A stretch of DNA of 64,000 nucleotides. It comes from Futiania mangrovi (lineage in GTDB: Bacteria; Pseudomonadota; Alphaproteobacteria; Futianiales; Futianiaceae). Numbering within the stretch: position 1 is the first letter of the stretch; each line of letters begins with the position of its first letter. The notes below the pieces were generated by a model, which was not told the origin of the DNA, searched no databases, and saw nothing but the letters and a program-made list of their open reading frames with translations. This document shows positions 16,901 through 24,592 of this stretch, piece after piece. Location of the stretch: positions 1,240,001 through 1,304,000 of the forward strand of contig NZ_JAMZFT010000001.1 of assembly GCF_024158125.1 (NCBI RefSeq), given 5' to 3'. Both the position numbers and the translations under genes were made by a program.

Positions 16901-19102
16901 GAGGCGGAGAGCAGTTATCCGTTGTTCCTCAAGCTCGAGCGTGAGCAGTTCTACGCCCTGTTCGGCGACTACGACACCGGACTGGGCGCGACGGAACTCG
17001 CCAGATTCGAGCGGCGGCTTTCCGGCCTGAAGACAGCGTATGAGGACGAGAACGTCTCGCTCGTCCTGTTCGGGGCCGAGACCCGCCAGCGGTTCCTCAA
17101 GGACGAGATCCGCGCGAACGGAACCTGGGGTCCGTTCCGCCTCTCGGAGCGGCCGATCGTGCGCAACAGCGAGAGCGTGACCGTGGAGACCCGCGACCGG
17201 TTCCGCGCCGACACCGTGGTCGCGCGGCAGACGCTCACGCGCCACATCGACTATGACATCGACTATGACACGGGCGAGATACGCCTGCGCCGGCCCGTCC
17301 CGGCAACGGACGTCCAGTTCAATCCCAACATCATTATTGCGTCCTACGAATCGGATGGGACTGGAAAAAGCGGTCTTGTGTATGGCGGACGCGCAGCCGT
17401 CCGGCTGCTCGACGGATGGATCGAGGTCGGTGCGAGCTACCTGCACGAGGATGCCACCGCCAATGGCGCGGGACGCACCAGCGACCTGGGCGGAATCGAC
17501 GTGACGGTGAACCTGGCGGAGGGCACGCAGCTGCGCGCCGAGGCCGCACGCTCCCGCGCGACGGGAGGCGGCCCCGCCAGCAACGGCGCTGCCTACCTGG
17601 CGGAAATCGCGCACGTGGATGCCGACGTCGCAGCACGCGCGTATGCCCGGCAGGAAGATGCGGGCTTCGGCCTGGGCCAGCAGACGGCCGCGACGGGCGG
17701 CAAGCGGCGTGTCGGGGCCGAGGCGAGCTATATCCTCGCCCGGCGCACCGATGCCGAGGACACGGTCCTTCCCGGCGTGACGCGGATCGAGAGCCAGGCC
17801 TATCGCGAGGAAGACCTGGCCACGGGCGCATCGCGCGGCGTCGTCGAGGCGACGCTGGCGCAGACCGGGCAGGGTTATGCGCTGAGCCTCGGGCTGCGCA
17901 GCCTGGCGGAAGGGCTGGCGGGGGGCCTGGACCGGCGCACGACCCAGTTGCTCGCGTCGGGCGAGATCGCCCTGTTCGAGCGGCAGCTGACCTTGCGCGC
18001 CGCCCATGAGCAGACGGTCGCAGGCGACGAGAGCGGCGACTTCCCGACCCGCACCCTGATCGGCGCGGACTGGCGCATCGCGCCAGGTGTCGTGCTCAGC
18101 GCCTCGCAGGAGATCCGGTTCGGGGCCGAGTTCGAAACGCTCAACACCAGTCTCGGCCTGACCGCCGAGCCCTGGGAGGGAGGGCGCATCTTCCTCGGCG
18201 GCGACCGGGCGTTCGGCGGCGCAGGCACCCGGCTGGGCGCACGGGCCGGGCTCGGCCAGACGATCGCGCTGGACGAGAACTGGTCGCTGTCGGGCGGCCT
18301 CGAACGCCAGCAGATCCTCGAGCGCAGCGGCGATGCCTTCGCCCTGCTCGACTTCGCACCCGACCAGCCGGCGGAGAGCTTCACCGTTGCGCACGCCGGG
18401 GTGTCCTTCCGCAACGATGACTGGACCATGTCGACCCGCGTCGAAGTGCGCGACGGGGAGCGGGAGCGGACCTATGGGCTTTCCGGCGCGATCGTCGGCG
18501 AGGTGAGCGAGGCGCTGACCGTCTCGGGCCTCGTCAACGCCACCTATGCGGACCGTGCGGGCGCGCCGGACACGACGCGCACGGACCTGCGCCTAGGCCT
18601 TGCGTACCGGCCGCTCGACGAAGGACCGATCCTGCTCGACCGCCTCGACCTCGTGCACGAGAAGGACGCAGCCGGCATCCGCCAGTTCAAGGTGGTGAAC
18701 AATGCCGCGCTCAACCTCCGCCTCGGGCGGCGCCTGGAGGCAGCGCTGAGCCACGGTGCGAAATATGTCGAGACGGACGTCCTGGGAGCGACCTATTCGG
18801 GCTTCACGCATTATGCGGGCGGCGAGGTGCGCTTCGACCTGACGCGCCGTATCGATCTCGGGGCACAGGCGGCTGCGCTACACAGTGTCAACGCCGACAC
18901 GGTCGACTATTCGGCCGGCGTGTCCGTGGGCGTGCAGGTTTTCGACAATGCGTGGGTGAGCCTCGGCTACAACGTGCTCGGCTTCCGCGACGAGGATTTC
19001 GCCGGCGCCGAGACGCGCGCCGAAGGGCCCTATGTCCGCTTCCGGCTGAAGCTGGACCAGCACAGCCTTGGGGGGCTGCTCGACAGATTCCTGGGGGAGT
19101 GA
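13901..19102 (+). CDS. Giant DUF11 surface protein with probable C-terminal outer-membrane beta-barrel
   Basis: This 1733-residue protein has a basic N-terminus with a late hydrophobic export segment (about residues 46-66, RLLPVLACILPIALPAW). A beta-rich region follows to ~390, then a DUF11 repeat at ~396-523 (ALVLAKSASAEAADAGDFLS), an SdrD-B/carboxypeptidase-regulatory-like domain at ~530-640 (GVRLYLEDGRHVTTDRDGLY), a Pro/Ala linker, Ig- or invasin-like domains at ~680-890, and from ~909 to the end a long run of alternating beta strands rich in acidic, Tyr and Gly residues. The last part resembles an outer-membrane barrel, but lacks the usual C-terminal aromatic residue (it ends LLDRFLGE). 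Likely role: cell-surface anchoring or display together with the two smaller DUF11 proteins. Function is unproven. Confidence 0.85.
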   Translation: MKLAGNIGALMARAARAMARDFASRAPAGTHAKAPARACPARARLSRLLPVLACILPIALPAWTAAAPALPGTRVENTARVDFAIRGEAQSQASNTVTFTVVPPRAAARMTLMRHNPAGTPVTLVNSSYATAFGGTAPTAPSVPLAGAPALPATLPLTPTNALFSGDLLFILVEDPSRNLDPAGTDTVRVALNARGSGDTETLELYETGPGTGVFAGWIPVADDPLGTGFDGTLSSPPHGTVSATYIDPFDTADMVEALVLVDPFGRVFDSATGQLLDGVTVRLVDAITGAPAAVFGQDGVSAYPSTVVTGSGATDAGGQTYVFPPGEYLFPLVAPGTYRLEVTPGPDHVGPSTVPAPALQLLPGAPYQIVPGSRGDPFSIVAGPALEIDIPLDPRRALVLAKSASAEAADAGDFLSYTLRLTNSDAADAVNVEIADTLPFGLRYQHGSLAINGTRTGNPAIGPDGRTLTVSLALLPAGNTVEISYVAEVTGAARPGMAINRATAAADAGFRSNVATAAVRIRDDLFRSQAIIAGRVMIDACTPGDAWPREVVATEGLGGVRLYLEDGRHVTTDRDGLYHLENVGPGTHVLQLDTASLPDGYEVVFCEENSRFAGTPYSQFIDAAGGSVWRANFHVRRTARTPPSGADSRLAALMAKTGAAAPTASGAAPAAAPARSAGAKLHPALRPDWIEGQPATPEWVYPPDGETPAIPSLDLGIRHAAGDKVALTLNGTPVPRLNFVETVRARSSTAAISHWRGIDLVEGRNTVIAVVTGPDGTEKIRIERQVHYVTKAAQAHVLIDQSTLAADGRTAPELVVRITDRAGRPVHAGRLIEVAVLPPFAMQRDDDPLARIPRAPAQGASAARVAVGTDGLARIRLQPTLATGEATVRLTLDGGQKDLKAWIRPQARDWIVVGLAEGTLAHTTVRGNMTSLAALGGRQGMSADGRIAFFAKGMIKGEWLLTVALDSDKPRRKAERALFGEIDPNAYYTVYGDASEEGAEAESSYPLFLKLEREQFYALFGDYDTGLGATELARFERRLSGLKTAYEDENVSLVLFGAETRQRFLKDEIRANGTWGPFRLSERPIVRNSESVTVETRDRFRADTVVARQTLTRHIDYDIDYDTGEIRLRRPVPATDVQFNPNIIIASYESDGTGKSGLVYGGRAAVRLLDGWIEVGASYLHEDATANGAGRTSDLGGIDVTVNLAEGTQLRAEAARSRATGGGPASNGAAYLAEIAHVDADVAARAYARQEDAGFGLGQQTAATGGKRRVGAEASYILARRTDAEDTVLPGVTRIESQAYREEDLATGASRGVVEATLAQTGQGYALSLGLRSLAEGLAGGLDRRTTQLLASGEIALFERQLTLRAAHEQTVAGDESGDFPTRTLIGADWRIAPGVVLSASQEIRFGAEFETLNTSLGLTAEPWEGGRIFLGGDRAFGGAGTRLGARAGLGQTIALDENWSLSGGLERQQILERSGDAFALLDFAPDQPAESFTVAHAGVSFRNDDWTMSTRVEVRDGERERTYGLSGAIVGEVSEALTVSGLVNATYADRAGAPDTTRTDLRLGLAYRPLDEGPILLDRLDLVHEKDAAGIRQFKVVNNAALNLRLGRRLEAALSHGAKYVETDVLGATYSGFTHYAGGEVRFDLTRRIDLGAQAAALHSVNADTVDYSAGVSVGVQVFDNAWVSLGYNVLGFRDEDFAGAETRAEGPYVRFRLKLDQHSLGGLLDRFLGE

Positions 19103-19124
19103 GGCACAGGCCGATGCCGGCGCT

Positions 19125-19457
19125 TCAGACGGCTGCGGGGCCCGCCACGACCTTCAGCGCGATGGTCGAGAAGCCGCCGAACAGCATCAGGCTGAGAGCG
19201 GCGGCGACGAGATAGGCGGACAGGTCCGCCTCCTGCTGCGGCGTCTCCGCCCCGAGATCCTCCTCGAGGAAAAGCGCGGTCAGCGTGCCCACGAACGTCG
19301 CCGTCATGGCGCTGGCAGCGAAGACGCTCGTCACGCCGAGCAGGAAGACGAGCAGCACGGGCACGCCCGGCGGGAGCAGCGGCAACGCCGTCACCAGCCA
19401 GCCCATGAAGCCGGCCATCGCCAAAGTTGCGGTGCGGTCCATCCGTACGCTCGGCAT
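19125..19457 (-). CDS. Small hypothetical membrane protein
   Basis: I do not recognise this 110-residue protein. It has three hydrophobic stretches (ATLAMAGFMGWLVTALPLL, VPVLLVFLLGVTSVFAAS and AYLVAAALSLMLFGGFSTIA) with an acidic loop (EEDLGAETPQQEADL) before the last. The ATG at 19457 is preferred to one 28 codons upstream because GGAGG lies eight bases before it. It is convergent with the giant DUF11 gene and divergent from the Bcr/CflA transporter. A role in the inner membrane is all that can be said. Confidence 0.7.
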   Translation of the reverse strand: MPSVRMDRTATLAMAGFMGWLVTALPLLPPGVPVLLVFLLGVTSVFAASAMTATFVGTLTALFLEEDLGAETPQQEADLSAYLVAAALSLMLFGGFSTIALKVVAGPAAV

Positions 19458-19635
19458 CGCGCCTTCCTCCCTCGCCGGGCAGGCTTCCGGGTTCGTGATC
19501 CGCGCAGTATCGGTCCCGCGGGTTAATGCTCTCTTTGCCATCCCGCCATCATGGCGCCCGCATTGGAGAAAAGGTTTGGCTTCCGCGCCCGCATGGGATG
19601 TATTTCAAAATCACGATCTCTGCTCGCGGGTCTTC

Positions 19636-20832
19636 ATGCCGCCTACCCTCGCCTTCGCCCTCTGCCTTCTCGCGACGCTCGGGCCGTTGTCGGTGGACAT
19701 GTACCTGCCCGGCCTTCCGGAGATCGGGCGAAACCTCGGCGCGGACGAAGGCGCGGTGCAGTTGACGCTCAGCGCCTATTTCATCGGCTTTTGCCTCAGC
19801 ATGCTCGTCTACGGGCCGGTCTCGGACCGGACGGGCCGCAAGCCGGTGGTTCTCGCCGGGCTCGCGATCTTCACGGTGGCCGGGGCCTATTGTGCGTTCG
19901 CCGCGGATATCGGGCTGCTGACCGCTGGCCGCTTCCTGCAGGCTGTGGGCGGAGGGGCTGGCGCGGTCATCGCGCGCGCGATCATCCGCGACGTCAGCAC
20001 CGGGGATCGGGCGGCGTCCACCATGTCGATGCTGATGGCGTCGGTTGCGCTTGCTGCCATTCTCGCACCCGTGATCGGGGGGTTCGTGATCGAGTTCGCC
20101 GGTTGGCGCAGCGTTTTCCTGATCCTCGCTGCCTGCGGTGCGGCGGCATTTCTCACGGTGCTCGCCCTCGTGCCGGAAACCCTGCCCCGCGAGCGGCGCC
20201 TGTCGGGCGGGATTGGCCGGGTGATCCGCGGATATGGCGACATCCTCCGGGACCGGCAGGTGATGACCTTCATCTGCGCCGGCGGCGCCGCCTATGGCGG
20301 GCTTTTCGCCTATATCTCCGGGTCCCCCTACATCTTCATCGAGCTTTTCGGCTTTGCGCCCCGCGACTACGGCCTGCTGTTCGCGGCGAACGCGATCGGC
20401 ATCGGCATCTGCTCCATCCTCAACCAGCGCCTCGTTTGGACCGTCGGCTACCGGCGGCTGCTGACCGTCGGCTGCGGGATCATGGCGGCGTCGGGCCTGG
20501 TGCTTCTGGCAACCGCCACGCTCGAGATCGGGGGCGTCCTCGGCATCGCCCTGCCGATCGCCGTGTTCGTCTCCATGATGGGCGTCGTCGGGTCGGACGC
20601 CGTGGCGGGGGCGCTCGATCAGCATGCGGCGCGCGCCGGGGCGACGTCGGCTCTCTACGGCGCGATCCAGTTCGGCCTGGGTGCGGTCGGCGGCACGCTT
20701 GTGGGCCAATTCTACGACGGAACGCCCGTCCCGCTTGCGGCGGTGATGTGTGCGGCGGGTCTGCTGGCGCTTCTGGCAGAGCGCGCCGCCCCGCACGTCC
20801 GGCTCGCGGTGCCTCCGGCGGCCGGCGTGTGA
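19636..20832 (+). CDS. Bcr/CflA family multidrug efflux MFS transporter
   Basis: This 398-residue inner-membrane protein has twelve predicted helices. The first helix and loop (LATLGPLSVDMYLPGLPEIG) and the loop 2-3 motif (GPVSDRTGRKPVVLAGLAIF) are diagnostic of the Bcr/CflA subfamily of proton-driven exporters, whose known members act on bicyclomycin, chloramphenicol or cysteine. The ATG at 19636 gives the usual family length and a start just before helix 1, although no strong ribosome-binding site is seen. The DUF3047 gene follows 44 bases downstream on the same strand. Confidence 0.9.
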   Translation: MPPTLAFALCLLATLGPLSVDMYLPGLPEIGRNLGADEGAVQLTLSAYFIGFCLSMLVYGPVSDRTGRKPVVLAGLAIFTVAGAYCAFAADIGLLTAGRFLQAVGGGAGAVIARAIIRDVSTGDRAASTMSMLMASVALAAILAPVIGGFVIEFAGWRSVFLILAACGAAAFLTVLALVPETLPRERRLSGGIGRVIRGYGDILRDRQVMTFICAGGAAYGGLFAYISGSPYIFIELFGFAPRDYGLLFAANAIGIGICSILNQRLVWTVGYRRLLTVGCGIMAASGLVLLATATLEIGGVLGIALPIAVFVSMMGVVGSDAVAGALDQHAARAGATSALYGAIQFGLGAVGGTLVGQFYDGTPVPLAAVMCAAGLLALLAERAAPHVRLAVPPAAGV

Positions 20833-20876
20833 GCCCCGCACTCCCCGGCGGCGGATCCCGCCACCATATTCCCCGC

Positions 20877-21593
20877 ATGAAGCGGACCCTGTGTGCCATT
20901 CTTGCCGCAAGCTTCCTCCTCGGTGCGCCACGCCCCGGGGCAGCCGAGGGTGTCCGCTGGTGTGCCCCGGTCGCCCCCGATCTCGCCGCAGCGGGGTGGG
21001 AAACCCTGACCTTCGACGGCAAGCGGCCGAACCGCTTTGCGGGCACCCCCGAAGGCACGCTGGAGGTCGCGGGCGACGGCACGGTTTCCTTCCTCTTCGC
21101 GCCCGTCCCGGCGGATGCCGGAGCGAACGCGCAGGTTCTGCGCTGGTCCTGGAGGGCCGAAGCTGCCGCGCCGCCGACGGATCTCGCCGCAAAGGGCGGA
21201 GACGACCGCACGCTGGCGCTCTATGTGGCGTTTGCCTGGGACCCGGGTGCGGCCACGTTCGGCGAGATGCTGCGCCGCCCGCTGGTCGAGATGCTGCAAG
21301 GGCCCGACGCGCCCGGCCGCATCCTCGCCTACACCTGGGGCGGGACGCAGCCGCGCGGTGCGCGCTTCGAAAGTCCCTATGCGGCGGGCTCGTCGGAGGT
21401 CGTCGTGCTGCGGACGGCCAGCGCCGAAACGGGTAGATGGCACAGCGAAGAGGTCGCCCCGCAGGCAGACTACGTGCGTGCCTTCGGCGGCAGCGCGCCG
21501 CCCGTGACGCAGATAGCTGTCGTCTCCGACAGCGACGATACCGGCAGCGAGGTGCGCGCGGCCGTCAAGGACGTCTGCCTGGGACCCGGCTGA
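20877..21593 (+). CDS. DUF3047 domain-containing exported protein
   Basis: This 238-residue protein begins with a signal peptide (MKRTLCAILAASFLLGAPRP, cleavage after GAAEG). The mature part matches DUF3047: LRWSWRAEAAAPPTDLAAKG, then DDRTLALYVAF, an AYTWGG segment, and the C-terminal IAVVSDSDDTGSEVRA. The family is predicted to be periplasmic and beta-rich, and no activity is known. It probably shares a transcript with the upstream transporter and is convergent with the DUF882 gene. Confidence 0.85.
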   Translation: MKRTLCAILAASFLLGAPRPGAAEGVRWCAPVAPDLAAAGWETLTFDGKRPNRFAGTPEGTLEVAGDGTVSFLFAPVPADAGANAQVLRWSWRAEAAAPPTDLAAKGGDDRTLALYVAFAWDPGAATFGEMLRRPLVEMLQGPDAPGRILAYTWGGTQPRGARFESPYAAGSSEVVVLRTASAETGRWHSEEVAPQADYVRAFGGSAPPVTQIAVVSDSDDTGSEVRAAVKDVCLGPG

Positions 21594-21605
21594 GCTGCAC
21601 GCCGG

Positions 21606-22325
21606 TCAGCCGCGCCAGGTGCGCACCGGTCCGACGTCGAGATGCACGAAATCGGAGCGCGGGTAAAAACCGACGCCGCCTCGCTCCATCGCCAGCGCGG
21701 CCTTGCGAACCATCGCCGTGCTCCGCCCCGGAAGACGCAGGTCGGACGCGAGCCCGCGCATGTGCAGGCTGTTCTTCGCCACCTTGCGCGACTTGCTGCG
21801 CAGCATGCTGTTGGTTTGCGGCGAGCGGTAGCCGCCGAGCACGGCATACGCCTCTCGCGTGTCGAGAAGCTTGCGCAGGTCGTGCAGCAGGTCCACAAGC
21901 TCCGGCGCCATCGGGACCGCCTCGTCCGTGCGGAAATCCCGCATCAGGTGGCTGACGGCGTCGAGCCCCTCGTCGATGTATTGCCCCTCGGCCCAATAGA
22001 CCGTGTTGACGGATTCGCCCGTGTGCAGATGACGCAGCGCGATGCGCTTTTCGCCGGTGCCACGTACGATGCGCGGCGCATCTGGAAGCGCCGGCTTGGC
22101 GCGCGGCACCGTGCTCTCGCCCGAACGCAGGACGGTCGTCGTCCATGCCGCGGATGCAGGCGTCGCGCCCAGCGCGCCGAGCCCTGCCAATCCTGCCAGG
22201 ATGCCGCGCCGCGAGAAGGTTCGCGCAGAAACGGTCAGGCCGTCCGCGGAATGGGACGGCGTTTGAATGTCGGTGTGATGATGATGGGTGATGTGCTGAT
22301 GTTCGGAATCACATGCCCCGCACAT
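21606..22325 (-). CDS. DUF882 / MepK-like peptidoglycan endopeptidase (M15 fold)
   Basis: This 239-residue protein has a twin-arginine signal (TFSRRGILAGLAGLGALGA, cleavage near ASA), preceded by an unusual His-rich leader with HHHH around residues 16-19. The mature domain has the zinc ligands of the DUF882/YcbK fold: His and Asp in SLHMRGLASDLRL and His in FVHLDVGPV. E. coli MepK (YcbK) cleaves mDAP-mDAP (3-3) cross-links of peptidoglycan. Here it lies directly downstream of an L,D-transpeptidase that would make such links, as ycbK follows ycbB in E. coli. The start at 22325 has a GGGGA-type site upstream. The 201-base gap to the transpeptidase gene contains no further feature. Confidence 0.87.
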   Translation of the reverse strand: MCGACDSEHQHITHHHHTDIQTPSHSADGLTVSARTFSRRGILAGLAGLGALGATPASAAWTTTVLRSGESTVPRAKPALPDAPRIVRGTGEKRIALRHLHTGESVNTVYWAEGQYIDEGLDAVSHLMRDFRTDEAVPMAPELVDLLHDLRKLLDTREAYAVLGGYRSPQTNSMLRSKSRKVAKNSLHMRGLASDLRLPGRSTAMVRKAALAMERGGVGFYPRSDFVHLDVGPVRTWRG

Positions 22326-22526
22326 GCGGTTTCCCCTGCCTGTTTCGCCGATCCTGCCAGCCTGTGAACGGGTTTCCCGTCCGTCCACGACCCCTCGTCG
22401 CGGAAGGCTAGCGATACATGCAGGAAATTCAAGCCGCGATTTGGTTAAGACGGGGTGAGGAGAGAGGGTTAATCTCCCCGGCCCCGCCACTTCCATTGCG
22501 GGCCGCGGCCGAGAGCCCCGTGCCTG

Positions 22527-24329
22527 CTAGTCGAAGCGGCGCGCGAGTGCGTCGATCAGGCGCGCGTCGCGGCTGTAGATATCCTCCCGGAAGGCAAGCT
22601 GACCATCCCCGGCCACCCAGGCCGTACGGTAGACGAGCGAAACCGGCACCGCGCGCGTCAGCCCGACCGTGCGTGTCATGTCCTCTGCGAACAGGGTGTC
22701 GATCTCCTCCGGCGCAAGGCGGTCGCCGAGCAGCCAGTAGGCGAGCTCCCGCGGCTTGGCCACGCGCACGCAGCCGGAGCTGAAGGTGCGTTTCGGCTTC
22801 CAGAACAGGTTCTTCGTCGGCGTGTCGTGCAGGTAGACCGCGAACCTGTTGGGGAACATGAATTTCACCGAGCCCAGGGAATTCGCCGGCCCGGGCGCCT
22901 GCTCCAGACGGTAGCGGAAATTGCCCAGACGCACGCGCGACCAGTCGATCGCCTGCGGATCGACGACCGGCGCATCCGGCGCCCAACCGTCATAGACCGT
23001 GATGCCCTTCTTCGCGATATAGAGCGGGTCGCGGACCATCGCCGGCGCGATGTCCTTCACGGCGATGGACGTCGGCACCGTCCACGTCGGGTGGAATTCC
23101 AGATAACGGATCCGGTCGTGAAAGAGCGGGGTCGCACGCTCTTCCCGTCCGACGATCACGTCCATCTCCAGCACCGCCGCCCCGTTCTCGAAGGCGGCGA
23201 GGTGATAGGCCGGTACGTTCACGAGAATCTGGCGGGGATGCTGATCCTCCGGCTGCCAGCGCTCCCGCTCGAGATTTGCGACGACCTGCGCGATGCGTGC
23301 GTCCCGCCCGACATTGAGCGCGGCAACGGTGCGCGGGCCCACCACGCCATCGACGCCGAGGCCGTGACGCGACTGGAAGCGGCGCACGCTCTCCTCCAGG
23401 GCGGGATCATAGCTCAGCAGTGCGGCCGCCTCCCGCTCGCGCATGGCGGCGTCCGGCTGGGGTGCGTCTGCCGCCGGGGCCGCCTGTTCGGCATAGGCGA
23501 CCTGGAGGCGCGGCCCGGCCAGAGGCATGTCGGCGGCATGGTCGCCGAGCCAGATCAACCGCTCGCGGATCGCCGGGATCCGCGCATCCACATCGCCCGG
23601 ATGCAGGGACGGCCCCTCCGGCACGGCGGGCGGCTCCTGCTGCGGAAGCGCGCGGACGAGCGCCAGCGCGTGGACGAGATTGCGGTAGGCGGGTGTCTGC
23701 GGCGGCAGATCCGCGAGCCCCCGCGCCGGCGCGTCCGCCACCCGCGCCATCAGTGCCGGCAGGTCGATCGTCTTCGGCGCGATCTGGGCGTCTTCGTCGT
23801 TGCGGTGTTCAGGGACGACGCCCGTGCGCACATCCCGCGCGTAAGCCATGAGCGCGCGGGCCACCACAAGTTCGGCAAGCATCTGCCGGTCGGCGCCCAT
23901 GCCGCTGTCGCTGGCGATATCCTCCGGCAGAGCATAGGCGGAGGGGGCAAGCCCCTGGCGGTCGGCGGCGGCCAACGTGCGCGCGATCGCCAGCCCGGCC
24001 GGGGACAGGCCATAGGGCGTGGTCCACGCGGGCCGGAACTGCCGCGCGGCATAGAAAGCGCGCAGGTCGGAGAGCACAGCACGCTCGGCGCCCGCACCGG
24101 CGCGTGTCAGTTCGCCCGCAAGGCGTGCCGCGACGGGATCGGATTCGCCGGCTTGCGCCTCTCCGCTGGTGGACGGCGGCGTTTCCGCCGCCGCCGCATA
24201 GCCCGCGATGAGAAGTGGGGCCAATGCCACCAGCACGAGCAGCGCGCTGCGCACGAAGCGCCACGCAATGCTTTCGCCTGCTGCAACGCGGGGCGAACGT
24301 TCCTGCCCCATGACATCCGATGCCGACAT
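22527..24329 (-). CDS. L,D-transpeptidase, YcbB/LdtD type
   Basis: This 600-residue periplasmic enzyme forms 3-3 cross-links in peptidoglycan. A membrane segment or uncleaved signal (FVRSALLVLVALAPLLIAGY) is near residue 35. A scaffold domain follows, then a peptidoglycan-binding module (ESVRRFQSRHGLGVDGVVG, ~310) and the YkuD catalytic domain, with HDTPTKNLFWK and the nucleophile in FSSGCVRV at about residue 518. Length and order match LdtD. The ATG at 24329 is chosen because it precedes the export signal; one at 24311 is also possible. The MepK-like gene follows on the same strand, so synthesis and turnover of the same cross-link are encoded together. Confidence 0.92.
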   Translation of the reverse strand: MSASDVMGQERSPRVAAGESIAWRFVRSALLVLVALAPLLIAGYAAAAETPPSTSGEAQAGESDPVAARLAGELTRAGAGAERAVLSDLRAFYAARQFRPAWTTPYGLSPAGLAIARTLAAADRQGLAPSAYALPEDIASDSGMGADRQMLAELVVARALMAYARDVRTGVVPEHRNDEDAQIAPKTIDLPALMARVADAPARGLADLPPQTPAYRNLVHALALVRALPQQEPPAVPEGPSLHPGDVDARIPAIRERLIWLGDHAADMPLAGPRLQVAYAEQAAPAADAPQPDAAMREREAAALLSYDPALEESVRRFQSRHGLGVDGVVGPRTVAALNVGRDARIAQVVANLERERWQPEDQHPRQILVNVPAYHLAAFENGAAVLEMDVIVGREERATPLFHDRIRYLEFHPTWTVPTSIAVKDIAPAMVRDPLYIAKKGITVYDGWAPDAPVVDPQAIDWSRVRLGNFRYRLEQAPGPANSLGSVKFMFPNRFAVYLHDTPTKNLFWKPKRTFSSGCVRVAKPRELAYWLLGDRLAPEEIDTLFAEDMTRTVGLTRAVPVSLVYRTAWVAGDGQLAFREDIYSRDARLIDALARRFD

Positions 24330-24592
24330 ACCTACATGCTCCCGTCTGAACGCCGGTCGTCCGCCTGTCCCGCTGCGGAACATGGCGACCGGCGGCAGAC
24401 ACCCGCAAAGCAAGCCGCGCGCCAAGGCGATTCCCGCCCGTTTGACGGCAGTTTGCCACAAGGCCCGCCCGCCGCGCAGCCGGGGGAGGTACCGGATGCG
24501 GCGAGGTGTGATGCTTCTGCCACTGCACATCCCGGGGAAAGCCGCGCGCCGGGGCTACCGTTCCACGTTTGCCTGAGTTACAAGCCCGCACC

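Noticed and set aside
19285-19635. N-terminal extension of about 117 residues on the Bcr/CflA transporter
   Set aside because: The extra frame has no homology, overlaps the divergent small membrane protein gene, and the family length is met from ATG 19636.
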